64,000 nt of DNA from contig NZ_BOOJ01000028.1 in assembly GCF_016863175.1 (NCBI RefSeq), forward strand, positions 1 through 64,000, written 5' to 3'. This document shows positions 27,641 through 36,305 of this stretch, one piece after another. The notes under the pieces are model-generated. The model saw nothing but the letters and a program-made list of their open reading frames with translations, did not search any database and was not told where the DNA came from. Numbering within the stretch: position 1 is the stretch's first letter; the number at the start of each line of letters is the position of its first letter. This DNA comes from Paraplanobispora siamensis. GTDB taxonomy: Bacteria > Actinomycetota > Actinomycetes > Streptosporangiales > Streptosporangiaceae. The position numbers and the translations under genes are program-made.

Positions 27641-29225
27641 ATGGATCAGGCGACGGCGGTGCAGTTGCTGGTGGTGCCCGTCATCGCCATAGCGGTGGCG
27701 GCGCTCGCCAGACGCAGGGGGTGGCCCGCACCGCTGCTGCTCGTCGTGGCGGGGCTGGTGCTGTCGCCGCTCATGCCGGCCTACGAGCTGGACCCCGAGA
27801 TCGTCCTGCTGGTCCTGCTGCCGCCGTTGCTCTACTCCGCCGCGATCGACAGCTCCTACATGCGGCTGAAGACGGTCCTGCGGCCGGTGATCCTCCTGTC
27901 CGTCGGGCTGGTGCTCTTCAGCACCCTGGTGATCGGCTGGGTCACCCACCTGCTCCTGCCCGACCTGCACCCGGCCGCGGCCTTCGCGCTGGGCGCGATC
28001 GTGGCGCCGCCCGACGCGGTCGCCGCGGTCGCGGTGGCCCGCCGGCTGGGGCTGCCCCGCAAGGTGGTCACCATCCTGGTGGGGGAGAGCCTGTTCAACG
28101 ACGCCACCGCGCTCACCGCCTACCGGGTGGCCGTCGCCGCCGCGGTGGGGAGCGGGATCACCTGGGTCGGCGCGGTCGGTCAGTTCGTCTACGCGGCCGC
28201 GGGCGGCGTGGTGATCGGTGTCGTGCTCGCCTGGCTGCTGTCGCGGATGCTGAGGATGATCCGTGACGCCCTGGTCGAGAACACCATCCTGCTGCTGGTG
28301 CCGTTCGCGGTCTACCTCGCGGCCGAGGCCGTGCACGCCTCCGGGGTGGTCTCCGTGGTGATCGTCGGCCTGGTGGTCGGGCACCGCCTGCCCAGGAGCG
28401 GCTTCGGCACCAGGCTGCTGTCCGACGCGATCTGGCGGGTCATGGACTTCTTCCTGGAGTCCGTCGTCTTCGCGCTGATCGGGCTGCAGATGTGGCCGAT
28501 CGTCACCGCGCTCGACTGGTCGGAGCCGTGGAAGCCGCTGGGCATGGCGCTGGCGGTGTTCGCCGTCGCGCTGCTCGTCCGGATCGTATGGGTGCCGCCG
28601 GCGACCTACCTGCCCAGGCTCCTGTCCGCTCGGGTGCGCCGCCGCGAACCCGAGCCGCCCCCCTGGCAGAACGTGGTGATCGTCAGCTGGGCGGGGATGC
28701 GCGGGGTGGTCTCCCTCGCGGCCGCCTTCGCGCTCCCGCCCGACCTGCCCGGCAGGGAGACGCTGGTGTTCCTCACCTTCACCGTGGTGATCGGCACGCT
28801 GCTGGTCCAGGGGCCTGTCGTTCCCCTGGCTGATCCGGCGGCTGCGGGTCTCCACCGAGCAGGAGGTCTTCGCCGACAACCTCGCCGAGGCCGGCGCCCA
28901 GCAGGCGGCCGCCTCGGCGGCCCTGGCCCGGCTGGACGAACTGGTGGCCGACGGCGTCGCCGACGTCCACCAGGAGGTCGTGGAGCAGCTCAGGCTGCGG
29001 GCCGAGCGCCGTACGCTCACCGCCTGGGAGCGCCTGGGCGGCGGCACCGGGTTCGAGGGGGAGGAGACGCCCAGCGCCGTCTACCGGCGGCTGCGCCGGG
29101 AGATGCTGGCGGCCGAGCGCGAGGTCCTGGTCCGGATGCGCGACGAGCGCCGCATCGACGACGAGGTGCTCCGCCGGATCATGAACGAGCTCGACTTCGA
29201 AGAGGCCACCCTCGCCCGCGACTGA
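27641..29225 (+). pseudogene. Cation:proton antiporter (CPA1/NhaP-like) broken by one extra base
   Basis: An NhaP-type Na+/H+ exchanger of about 527 residues if repaired. The first 390 residues carry the membrane domain (GAIVAPPDAVAAVAVAR and VGESLFNDATALTAYR are family motifs; VSWAGMRGVVSLAAAFA is another). At 28811-28817 the bases GGGCCTG should read GGGCTG: without one C at 28814/28815 the protein continues as VQGLSFPWLIRRLRVST into a helical cytoplasmic tail ending at 29225 (EELDFEEATLA-like end). As written, the frame changes to a Pro/Gly/Arg-rich nonsense tail. Either a sequencing error or a recent mutation. The start is the ATG at 27641. Confidence 0.85.
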
Positions 29226-29290
29226 CCGGTCTCCCCATAGCGGGATGTCCGTTGCGATCGGCCGATGAGACGGCGGATTCCGTTGAGATG

Positions 29291-29325
29291 TGGAAATTTC
29301 AGTTCTGAATCGGTAGCGTGCCGCC
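29291..29325 (+). promoter_or_regulatory. Promoter for a leaderless PPOX-type gene
   Basis: A -10 TAGCGT at 29314-29319 ends six bases before the ATG at 29326, and TGGAAA at 29291-29296 lies 17 bp upstream as a -35. No ribosome site precedes the ATG. Confidence 0.6.
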
Positions 29326-29967
29326 ATGAAGATCGTCGAGACCGAACGCACCCGGCACCGCCGCCTCCGCGAGCGGGGCAGCCTCGACCGCGATGATCTG
29401 CACGCCGTCCTCGCCGCCGGATTCGTCTGCCATCTCGGGATCGTCGTCGACGGCTGCCCGATGGTGGTGCCCACCGTCTACGGCCTGAGCCCGGACCGCG
29501 AGGTGGTCTACTTCCACGGCTCGGTGGCCAGCCGGAGCCTGGTGGAGGCGCCGGGGGCCACCGTCTGCCTCACCGTGACGCACGTGGACGGGCTGGTGCT
29601 GGCCCGGTCGGTGTTCGAGCACGGGGTGAACTACCGCTGCGCCATGATCTACGGGGTGCCGCGCCCGGTCACCGCCCCGGAGGAGAAGCTCGCCGGGCTG
29701 CGCTGCCTGACCGAGCACGTCACCCCGGGCCAGTGGGACTACGCCCGGCGGCCCAGCCGCAAGGAGCTGGCGGCGACCGCGTTGCTGGCGCTGAGCACCC
29801 GGGAGGCGTCGGTGAAGATCCGCACCGGCCCGCCCGACGACGGCGACGGCCCCGACGCCGGGCTCGGCCTCTGGGCGGGCGTCCGCCCGCTCCGCACGGT
29901 CTGGGACGCCCTCGACCCCGACCCGCTTCTGCCCCCCGGCATCGAGCCCCCGCCCCACCTCCGCTGA
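29326..29967 (+). CDS. Pyridoxamine 5'-phosphate oxidase-like flavin protein (213 aa)
   Basis: A split-barrel flavin-binding family protein. LAAGFVCHLGIVVDGCPMVVPTVYG is the first strand pair (given in part); YFHGSVASRSL and GATVCLTVTHVDGLVLARS follow; NYRCAMIYG and the later RKELAAT segment complete the barrel. It resembles the larger PPOX subgroup of about 210-230 residues in actinomycetes. It starts at a leaderless ATG. It is unrelated in strand and operon to its neighbours. Substrate unknown. Confidence 0.86.
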   Translation: MKIVETERTRHRRLRERGSLDRDDLHAVLAAGFVCHLGIVVDGCPMVVPTVYGLSPDREVVYFHGSVASRSLVEAPGATVCLTVTHVDGLVLARSVFEHGVNYRCAMIYGVPRPVTAPEEKLAGLRCLTEHVTPGQWDYARRPSRKELAATALLALSTREASVKIRTGPPDDGDGPDAGLGLWAGVRPLRTVWDALDPDPLLPPGIEPPPHLR

Positions 29968-30070
29968 CACCCGCGATGCGGTGAAGGCGGGCCGGGGTCG
30001 CGGACCGTCGTCGAGCATCACGATGACGCCCGGCGCGGGGGACGGGAACCCTCCCGCCCCCTCGCCGCAT

Positions 30071-30106
30071 CCCCGAGCCCGGGCCGGTGACCGGTCAGGC
30101 TCGGGG
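30071..30106. terminator. Hairpin at the convergent 3' ends of the PPOX-type and copper monooxygenase genes
   Basis: Arms CCCCGAGCC (30071-30079) and GGCTCGGGG (30098-30106) pair over 9 bp with an 18-base loop containing CCGGTGACCGGT. The right arm overlaps the last codons of the minus-strand gene (stop at 30095-30097). Suitable as a shared terminator. Confidence 0.55.
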
Positions 30107-31348
30107 GGACCAGACCAGCAGTCCCAGGCACATCTCGTCGCTGGTGCCCTCGCCCCACACGACGTAGCGCGCGGGCTGGTCGCGCAGGGCGGGCAGCTTT
30201 TTGCGCAGGCCCGCGTCGTGGGTGCAGGTCACCCGGAGGGTGTCGCCGGCCTTGACCTCGACCGGCTGCTCAAGCGGGCGGATGGCCTGCTCGTCGAAGT
30301 TGTAGTCGGGGATGTCGAGCAGCGTCCTGGCTCCGGGCGTGCCGGGGTTGAGCTCGACCTTGATGGCACGGCCGAGCAGGTGCATGTGCCCGGCGGTGGC
30401 GTACACCGTCCCCGGCGCCTCGAGCTTCTGGTCGCACCGCTGGGTGGGGCCGGCCTTCGGGGGCGCTCCCCCGCCGCAGAACTGGCCGAGGCCGTCGATG
30501 GAGCCGCGGGACTGCTCGCCGAAGCGCTTGACGACGTCGCGGACGGCGGCTGCGCGCTCGCACAGCGGGCCCGACTCGCCGGGCGCGCAGGGCAGCTCGA
30601 CCGGGGCCGCGAGGGTCGCGGTCTGCAGCGGCGTGCGGTCGGTCCCGCCGTCGGCCAGGCGGAGCCGGATCGACGACTGGTCGCTCCCGCCCGGCCTGCC
30701 CTCGCTGGCGAGCAGGTTGTAGTGCACCTGCATGATCAGCTTGCTGCCGGGCGGCATCGCGTAGCCGAGCTTCTCGTCCAGCAGGGTCTCGTCGGCCCCG
30801 GGCGCCCAGTGGGCGACCCAGGCGCCGTCGCCGACCCCGGCGTCGCCGAAGCAGGTCCACCCCTCATCCGGGGTGCGCCTGTCGAGCGCGGCGGCCTTCT
30901 CGGCCTGGTCGGCGTCGACGCGGAAGATGATCGCGTGGTGGACCAGGTCGGTGTTCTGCGGCAGGAACTGGCTGCCGGTGAGGAAGGCCCGCTCGTCCAG
31001 CTCGGGGTCGAGCAGGAAGCAGCGGTACTCGTCGGTCCCTCCGGAGGGCGCCTTCGGGGTGTACGGCTCGGGCAGGGTGAGGTTGACGAACCGCTCGGAG
31101 TCGCGCAGCGGCGCCGCGGGCGGGGGCGTGGCGGAGCTCCCGTGACCGCCGTGGACCCCGCCGTCGTGGGTCTGGCCGTCGTGGGTCTGGCCGCTGGGGC
31201 CGCTCTGGCCGCCGCTCGCGCCCGGGGCCGGGGAGGCGGTCGTGCTCGCCCCCGAACACGCCGCGGCGAGGACGACGGCGGCTAGCGCCGCGGTCACCGC
31301 GCCCAGCCTCCGTGCCCGCCGTCCAGGTCTCCGGATCGTGCGTTTCAT
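30095..31348 (-). CDS. Copper type II monooxygenase-like lipoprotein, PHM family fold (417 aa)
   Basis: An exported lipoprotein: signal sequence of about 30 residues with lipobox LAAAC, cysteine at residue 31. A spacer follows with four histidines in HDGQTHDGGVHGGHG (residues 56-70). The rest matches the peptidylglycine monooxygenase fold. The CuH ligands correspond to His137/His138 (VHHAII) and His209 (QVHYN). The CuM ligands are HMH (321/323) and Met406 (DEMC). All six PHM copper ligands are therefore present. It probably uses copper and oxygen to hydroxylate a C-H bond outside the cell, substrate unknown. I use the ATG at 31348, which has AGGGGGC upstream; longer starts lack a signal. Confidence 0.88.
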   Translation of the reverse strand: MKRTIRRPGRRARRLGAVTAALAAVVLAAACSGASTTASPAPGASGGQSGPSGQTHDGQTHDGGVHGGHGSSATPPPAAPLRDSERFVNLTLPEPYTPKAPSGGTDEYRCFLLDPELDERAFLTGSQFLPQNTDLVHHAIIFRVDADQAEKAAALDRRTPDEGWTCFGDAGVGDGAWVAHWAPGADETLLDEKLGYAMPPGSKLIMQVHYNLLASEGRPGGSDQSSIRLRLADGGTDRTPLQTATLAAPVELPCAPGESGPLCERAAAVRDVVKRFGEQSRGSIDGLGQFCGGGAPPKAGPTQRCDQKLEAPGTVYATAGHMHLLGRAIKVELNPGTPGARTLLDIPDYNFDEQAIRPLEQPVEVKAGDTLRVTCTHDAGLRKKLPALRDQPARYVVWGEGTSDEMCLGLLVWSPRA

Positions 31349-31533
31349 GTTCGCCCCCTGTCTGTCCACTGCCGCCACGCGCGGCGGGGAGGCCCCCGCC
31401 GCGCCCTGCCTTCCAGACTTCCCGCCGCCGGGGCGCTCCTCCATCGGCCGGAAGGGCGAAAGCCGTCTGGTCCCGGGGGAGGAGGCGATGCTTCCGCGGA
31501 GGTAGGCGGCAGGGCGCGGATGGGACCCGGGGA

Positions 31534-31791
31534 TCAGCCGATGACCTCGTCGACGTAGCACCAGCGCCAGCTCTCGCCCGGCTCGAAGGAGGCGATGACC
31601 GGGTGGCCGCTCTCCTTGAAGTGGGCGGTGGCGTGCTTGTTCGGCGAGGAGTCACAGCACCCGATATGGCCGCATGACAGGCATCGGCGCAGGTGGACCC
31701 AGCGACTGCCCATGGCGAGGCACTCCTCGCACCCGTCGGAGGTGCGCGCGGCCGGGTCCTGGGCGGTGACGATGTGTTCGCAGGCGGACAT
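31534..31791 (-). CDS. UBP-type zinc finger protein (85 aa)
   Basis: A small cysteine/histidine-rich protein of the ZnF-UBP fold. Zinc ligands are seen in ACEHI, CEECL, RRCLSCGHIGCC and the histidine pair in HATAHFKESGHPV, with the aromatic WRWCYVDE at the end. Bacterial members are often stand-alone and of unknown function; eukaryotic ones bind ubiquitin C termini. The ATG at 31791 follows GAGGGAG; a GTG four codons upstream is an alternative. It sits downstream of nothing obvious and is divergent from the transport operon. Confidence 0.85.
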   Translation of the reverse strand: MSACEHIVTAQDPAARTSDGCEECLAMGSRWVHLRRCLSCGHIGCCDSSPNKHATAHFKESGHPVIASFEPGESWRWCYVDEVIG

Positions 31792-31871
31792 GTTCTCCCT
31801 CACGCTGTCGGTTCACCGCCGATCGTACGGCCAGAGCAGTGTTCCAATTTGGACACCTCTCGCCGGACCTA

Positions 31872-31900
31872 TTGATCAGGGGTGCGGTGTGACTCACTCT
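31872..31900 (+). promoter_or_regulatory. Candidate promoter of the Liv-type transport operon
   Basis: TTGATC (31872-31877) and CACTCT (31895-31900) are 17 bp apart in the 140-bp divergent gap before the first ABC ATPase gene. An 11-bp palindrome TCCAATTTGGA lies just upstream at about 31843-31853. Weak -10, so tentative. Confidence 0.35.
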
Positions 31901-31943
31901 GTGCTTCATCGGGGGTGACCTAGGACACACCTCAGGGAGCCCG

Positions 31944-32729
31944 ATGCTCGAAGTGCGCAACCTCGAGGCCGTCTACGACGACGTGATGCTGGTGCTGCGC
32001 GGTGTCAGTCTGCGGGTGCCGGCCGGCTCGGTCGTGGCCCTGCTCGGCGCGAACGGCGCGGGCAAGACCACCCTGCTGCGCGCCCTGTCGGGCCTGCTGG
32101 ACGTGCACGACGGCGAGATCACCAAGGGGTCGGTCCTCCTGGACGGCGAGCCCGTCCACGGCCTGCTGCCCGCGCAGCTCGTACGGCGCGGGATCAGCCA
32201 GGTGATGGAGGGCCGGCGGATATTCGCCGAGCTCACCGTCGAGGAGAACCTGAAGGTCGGCGCGCACACCGCGCCCCGGCAGGCGGCCGCGAACCTGGAA
32301 CGGGTCTACGGGCTCTTCCCGCTGCTCAAAGAGCGGCGCAAGGGGGTGTCCGGCTATCTGTCGGGCGGCGAGCAGCAGATGCTGGCGGTGGGCCGCGCGC
32401 TCATGTCCGGCCCCCGGTACCTGTTGCTGGACGAGCCCAGCCTCGGCCTCGCCCCCACCCTGGTGGGGCAGATCCGCGACCTCGTGGTCGAGATCAACAA
32501 GCAGGGGACCACGATCCTGCTCGTCGAGCAGAACGCCGCGATGGCCCTGTCGATCGCGACCCACGGCTACGTGATGGAGACCGGGAAGATCGTCATGGAC
32601 CGGCCCGCGGCCGAGCTGCTGGCCGATGAGGACATCAAGGAGTTCTACCTCGGCCTCGGCGCCGAGGGGGCGGTCAAGTCCTTCCGCGAGGTCAAGCACT
32701 ACCGGCGCAGGAAGAGGTGGCTGTCGTGA
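31944..32729 (+). CDS. livF: Branched-chain amino acid type ABC transporter ATPase, LivF-like (261 aa)
   Basis: One of the two ATPases of a Liv-type (HAAT) importer. Walker A is LGANGAGKTTLL, the signature YLSGGEQQM, Walker B YLLLDEPSLGLAP, with VEQNAAMAL following. The family pattern fits LivF. The C-terminal 25 residues are basic (KHYRRRKRWLS) and longer than usual. AGGGAG lies seven bases before the ATG. It opens a six-gene operon in which each gene overlaps the next by four bases except the last. Confidence 0.93.
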   Translation: MLEVRNLEAVYDDVMLVLRGVSLRVPAGSVVALLGANGAGKTTLLRALSGLLDVHDGEITKGSVLLDGEPVHGLLPAQLVRRGISQVMEGRRIFAELTVEENLKVGAHTAPRQAAANLERVYGLFPLLKERRKGVSGYLSGGEQQMLAVGRALMSGPRYLLLDEPSLGLAPTLVGQIRDLVVEINKQGTTILLVEQNAAMALSIATHGYVMETGKIVMDRPAAELLADEDIKEFYLGLGAEGAVKSFREVKHYRRRKRWLS

Positions 32730-33565
32730 CCGGCGGGGAAGAGGGGCCGGGGGCCGCCGGGGTGGAGACGGCCGCCGGGCACGCCACCCCCGGGACCGTG
32801 CCGCCGGTGCTGACGTTCGAGGACGTCGGGCTCTCCTTCGCCGGGGTCACGGCCATCGACGGAGTCTCCTTCGAGGTCGCCCCGGCCGAGCTGTTCGCCG
32901 TGATCGGGCCGAACGGCGCAGGCAAGACGTCGGTCTTCAACGTGCTGTCCGGGGTCTACCGGCCCCAGCGTGGCAGGGTGACCTTCCTCGGCGAGGACAT
33001 CCTCGGCCTGCCCCCGCACCGGATCGCGGAGATGGGCCTGGCCCGCACCTTCCAGAACGTGGAGCTGTTCCACAACCTGACCGTGCTGGACAACCTCATG
33101 CTGGGCCGCCACCACCACTTCGGCTACGGCCCGCTGTCGGCGCTGCTCTGGCTCGGCCGGGCACGCCGGCAGGAGCTGGCCGCCCGCGCCCGGGTGGAGG
33201 ACATCATCGATTTCCTCGACCTGGCGGCCTGGCGCCGCCATCCCGTCCGGCTCCTGCCGTACGGCGTGCAGAAGCGCGTCGAGCTGGGCCGGGCGCTGGC
33301 CATGGAGCCGCGGCTGCTGCTGCTGGACGAACCCGTGGCCGGGATGAACCTGGAGGAGACCGAGGACATGGCGCGCTTCGTGCTCGACGCCCGCGACGAG
33401 CTCGGGGTGCCCATCGTGCTCGTGGACCACGACATGGGCCTGGTCATGGACCTGGCCGACCGGGTGCTCGTCCTCGACTTCGGCCGCCCGGTCGCGCTGG
33501 GCACCCCGGCCGAGGTGCAGAGCGACCCCAAGGTCATCGAGGCCTACCTGGGAGGAGCGCCATGA
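32726..33565 (+). CDS. livG: Branched-chain amino acid type ABC transporter ATPase, LivG-like (279 aa)
   Basis: The second ATPase. Walker A GPNGAGKTSVFN, the LivG motif LARTFQNVELFHNLTVLDN, Walker B LLLLDEPVAGMN, and VDHDMGLVMDLADRV. The classical LSGGQ signature is altered: LLPYGVQKRVELGRAL, which also occurs in LivG-like proteins of fatty or aromatic acid transporters. I start at the GTG at 32726, nine bases after AGGAAGAG and overlapping the previous stop (GTGA). A GTG at 32717 would lie directly on that ribosome site. N-terminal 30 residues are Gly/Ala-rich. Confidence 0.92.
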   Translation: MTGGEEGPGAAGVETAAGHATPGTVPPVLTFEDVGLSFAGVTAIDGVSFEVAPAELFAVIGPNGAGKTSVFNVLSGVYRPQRGRVTFLGEDILGLPPHRIAEMGLARTFQNVELFHNLTVLDNLMLGRHHHFGYGPLSALLWLGRARRQELAARARVEDIIDFLDLAAWRRHPVRLLPYGVQKRVELGRALAMEPRLLLLDEPVAGMNLEETEDMARFVLDARDELGVPIVLVDHDMGLVMDLADRVLVLDFGRPVALGTPAEVQSDPKVIEAYLGGAP

Positions 33566-35421
33566 CGCTCACGCGCGAGCAGGAGCACACGCGCACCACG
33601 ACCATCGTCACCCGGATCCGCGAACGGGCCCGGGCCGCGCCCGGCCGGGTCGCCATGCGGGAGAAGGACCTCGGCATCTGGCAGGAGGTCACCTGGGCCG
33701 ACTACTGGGAGAACGTCCAGCTCGTCGCGCACGCCCTGCTCGCGCTCGGCGTCGAGCCCGGCGACCGGGTGGCCGTGCACTCGGAGAACCGGCGCGAGTG
33801 GCTCTACTCCGACCTGGCGATCGTCGCGGTGCGCGGCGTCACGGTCGGCCTGTACCCCACCAACCCGCCCGCCGAGGTCGCCTACCTGCTCTCCCACTCC
33901 GGGGCGAAGATCCTCATCGCCGAGGACCAGGAGCAGGTGGACAAGGCCCTGGAGGTCCTGGACCGCTGCCCGGACCTGGAGCGGATCGTCTACGTGGAGC
34001 CGCGCGGCATCCGCGGGCACTACCGCGACCCCCGGCTCATGTCCTGGCGGGAGCTGCTGGAGATCGGGGCCGCGCACCGCGGGGAGCACCCGGACGCCGT
34101 CGAACGGCGGATGGCCGCCACCCGGTCCGGCGACGTGGCCACGCTGATCTACACCTCCGGCACCACCGGCCCGCCCAAGGGCGTGATGCTGACCGTCGGC
34201 AACATCGAGTACGCCGTCCAGCGGCTGGTCGAGGGCGGCGGCTTCGCCTCCCCGCCGCCGTCGGAGAAGGACCTCGCGCTGTCGTACCTGCCCCTGTGCC
34301 ACGTGGCCGAGCGCGCCTTCACCGTCTGGTTCAACGCCGCCGCCGGGGTGCAGGTGAACTTCGCCGAGTCCATCGAGACGGTGCAGGCCAACCTGCGCGA
34401 GGTGCAGCCGACGATCCTGTTCGGGGTGCCGCGCATCTGGGAGAAGGTGCTGGCCGGGGTGGAGATCAAGCTGGAGTCGGCCTCGCCGCTCAAGCGCGCG
34501 ACCGCCCGGTTCTGGCTGCGGGTGGCCGACCGGATCGGCGACACGCTGGTGCGCACCGGCGGCACGCACACCCCGCTGACCAGGACGCTGTACGCGATCG
34601 GCTGGGTCTTCTGCTACCGCGCGCTGCGCGAGCGGCTGGGCATGCGCCGGGTCCGCTACGCCGCCTCCGGCGCCGCGCCGATCGCGCCCGCCGTGCTCAA
34701 GTTCTTCATGGGCATCGGCGTGTCCATGCACGAGCTGTACGGCATGAGCGAGAACACCGCCGTGGCCACCGGCAACCGCCCCGGCCGGATCAAGCTCGGC
34801 ACCGTCGGCGAGCCGCACGAGGGCGTGGAGCTGAGGATCGACGAGCTGACCGGGGAGATCCTCACCCGCCATCCGGGCACCTTCGCCGGATACTGGCGCG
34901 ACCCCCGGGCCACCGCCGAGGTGATCGACGCCGACGGCTGGCTGCACACCGGCGACGTCGGCGAGTGGGTGGACGGCACCCACGTCAGGATCACCGACCG
35001 GATGAAGGACATCATCATCACGGCCGGCGGCAAGAACATCGCGCCGAGCGAGATCGAGAACGCGCTCAAGGCCTCGCCGTACATCAAGGAGGCCGTCGTC
35101 GTCGGCGACCGGCGCAGGTACCTGACCGCGCTGATCGGCATCGAGCTCGACACCGTGGGGGAGTGGGCGCGCCGGCGCGGCCTGCCGTACACCACCTACC
35201 GCGACCTGTCGGAAAAGCCCGAGGTGCGGGAGCTGGTCCAGGGCGTGGTGGACGGCGTCAACGAGGAGTTCGCCCGGGCCGAGCAGGTCAAGCGGTTCGC
35301 CATGCTGCCCAAGGAGCTCGATCACGAGGACGGCGAGCTGACCGCCACCCAGAAGGTCAAGCGGAGCGCGATCACCAGGCTCTTCGCCGACCTCGTCGAA
35401 GGGATGTACCGGGAGCGATGA
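33562..35421 (+). CDS. Long-chain acyl-CoA synthetase-like AMP-forming ligase (619 aa)
   Basis: An adenylate-forming enzyme of the long-chain fatty acid CoA ligase (FadD/AMP-dependent synthetase) type. Motifs are LIYTSGTTGPPKGVML, the ELYGMSENTA adenine site, DGWLHTGDVG, and ITDRMKDIIITAGGKNIAPSEIE before the C-terminal hinge and lysine region. It lies inside a Liv-type transporter operon, overlapping livG and livH by four bases each (ATGA), with GGAGG before its ATG. The context suggests that the imported substrate is a carboxylic acid activated to its CoA ester on entry. The exact chain length or aromatic nature is unknown. Confidence 0.93.
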   Translation: MTLTREQEHTRTTTIVTRIRERARAAPGRVAMREKDLGIWQEVTWADYWENVQLVAHALLALGVEPGDRVAVHSENRREWLYSDLAIVAVRGVTVGLYPTNPPAEVAYLLSHSGAKILIAEDQEQVDKALEVLDRCPDLERIVYVEPRGIRGHYRDPRLMSWRELLEIGAAHRGEHPDAVERRMAATRSGDVATLIYTSGTTGPPKGVMLTVGNIEYAVQRLVEGGGFASPPPSEKDLALSYLPLCHVAERAFTVWFNAAAGVQVNFAESIETVQANLREVQPTILFGVPRIWEKVLAGVEIKLESASPLKRATARFWLRVADRIGDTLVRTGGTHTPLTRTLYAIGWVFCYRALRERLGMRRVRYAASGAAPIAPAVLKFFMGIGVSMHELYGMSENTAVATGNRPGRIKLGTVGEPHEGVELRIDELTGEILTRHPGTFAGYWRDPRATAEVIDADGWLHTGDVGEWVDGTHVRITDRMKDIIITAGGKNIAPSEIENALKASPYIKEAVVVGDRRRYLTALIGIELDTVGEWARRRGLPYTTYRDLSEKPEVRELVQGVVDGVNEEFARAEQVKRFAMLPKELDHEDGELTATQKVKRSAITRLFADLVEGMYRER

Positions 35422-36305
35422 AGGGCGTGCTCGAATCGCTGATCCGGGGGCTGGGCACCGGGTCGGTATACGCGCTGCTGGCCCTCGGATTCGTGATCAT
35501 CTACAAGGCGACGCGGGTGATCAGCTTCGCCCAGCCCGCCCTCATGATCGCCGGTGCGGTGGCGGTCAGTTATCTGGTGCAGGTGACCGGCTTCTACCTC
35601 GCGGTCCTGCTGTCCACCCTGCTGATCGCCGGGGTCGCGCTGGCCGTCGAGCGGGTCGCGATCCGCCCGATGGTGGGCCGGCCCGTCTTCGTCGTGGCGA
35701 TCATCACGCTCGGCGTCGACGTGGTCATCCGGGTGGTGGTCAACGGCTTCATCGGGCTCGACGTGCGCCAGGTCGGCGACCCGTGGGGGCTGCGGCTGGC
35801 GGACATCGGCGGCCTGGTCGTGCAGCAGCGGTGGATCGCGATGTTCCTGACCACGGCCGTGCTGGTGGGGCTGCTGTTCGCCTTCTTCCGCTACACCCGC
35901 TACGGCCTGGCCATGCGGGCGGCGGCCTTCGACCAGGAGACCGCGCTGGCCCAGGGCGTCTCGGTGGGCATGGTCTTCGCCCTGTCCTGGGGCCTGGCCG
36001 GCGGGCTGGCCGCCGTCGCGGGGACCTTCGTCGGCACCGGGCAGGGGGTGGACCAGCTCACCTGGATCATCGCGCTCAAGGCGCTGCCCGCGATCATCGT
36101 CGGCGGGCTCGACTCACTCGGCGGCGCGGTCATCGGCGGGCTGGTGATCGGGGTCGTGGAGTCGCTCGTCCAGTCCTACCAGGGGGATCTGGCGCCCTGG
36201 CTGGGACAGAACTTCGCGGTCGTCACGCCGTACGTGGTGATGCTCCTGGTCCTGCTGGTCAGACCGTACGGCCTGTTCGGCACCCCGGAGGTGGAGCGCG
36301 TATGA
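35418..36305 (+). CDS. livH: Branched-chain amino acid type ABC permease, LivH-like (295 aa)
   Basis: An integral membrane permease with about eight hydrophobic segments. It has GTGSVYALLALGFVIIYKATRVISFAQ near the N terminus (given in part), as in LivH, and the conserved loop GLAMRAAAFDQETALAQGV with GGLDSLGGAVIGGLVIG. The ATG overlaps the ligase stop (ATGA). Confidence 0.93.
   Translation: MKGVLESLIRGLGTGSVYALLALGFVIIYKATRVISFAQPALMIAGAVAVSYLVQVTGFYLAVLLSTLLIAGVALAVERVAIRPMVGRPVFVVAIITLGVDVVIRVVVNGFIGLDVRQVGDPWGLRLADIGGLVVQQRWIAMFLTTAVLVGLLFAFFRYTRYGLAMRAAAFDQETALAQGVSVGMVFALSWGLAGGLAAVAGTFVGTGQGVDQLTWIIALKALPAIIVGGLDSLGGAVIGGLVIGVVESLVQSYQGDLAPWLGQNFAVVTPYVVMLLVLLVRPYGLFGTPEVERV

Noticed and set aside
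28780-28830. Programmed ribosomal frameshift in the antiporter gene
   Set aside because: No slippery heptamer and no downstream pseudoknot is evident; a base error or mutation is simpler.
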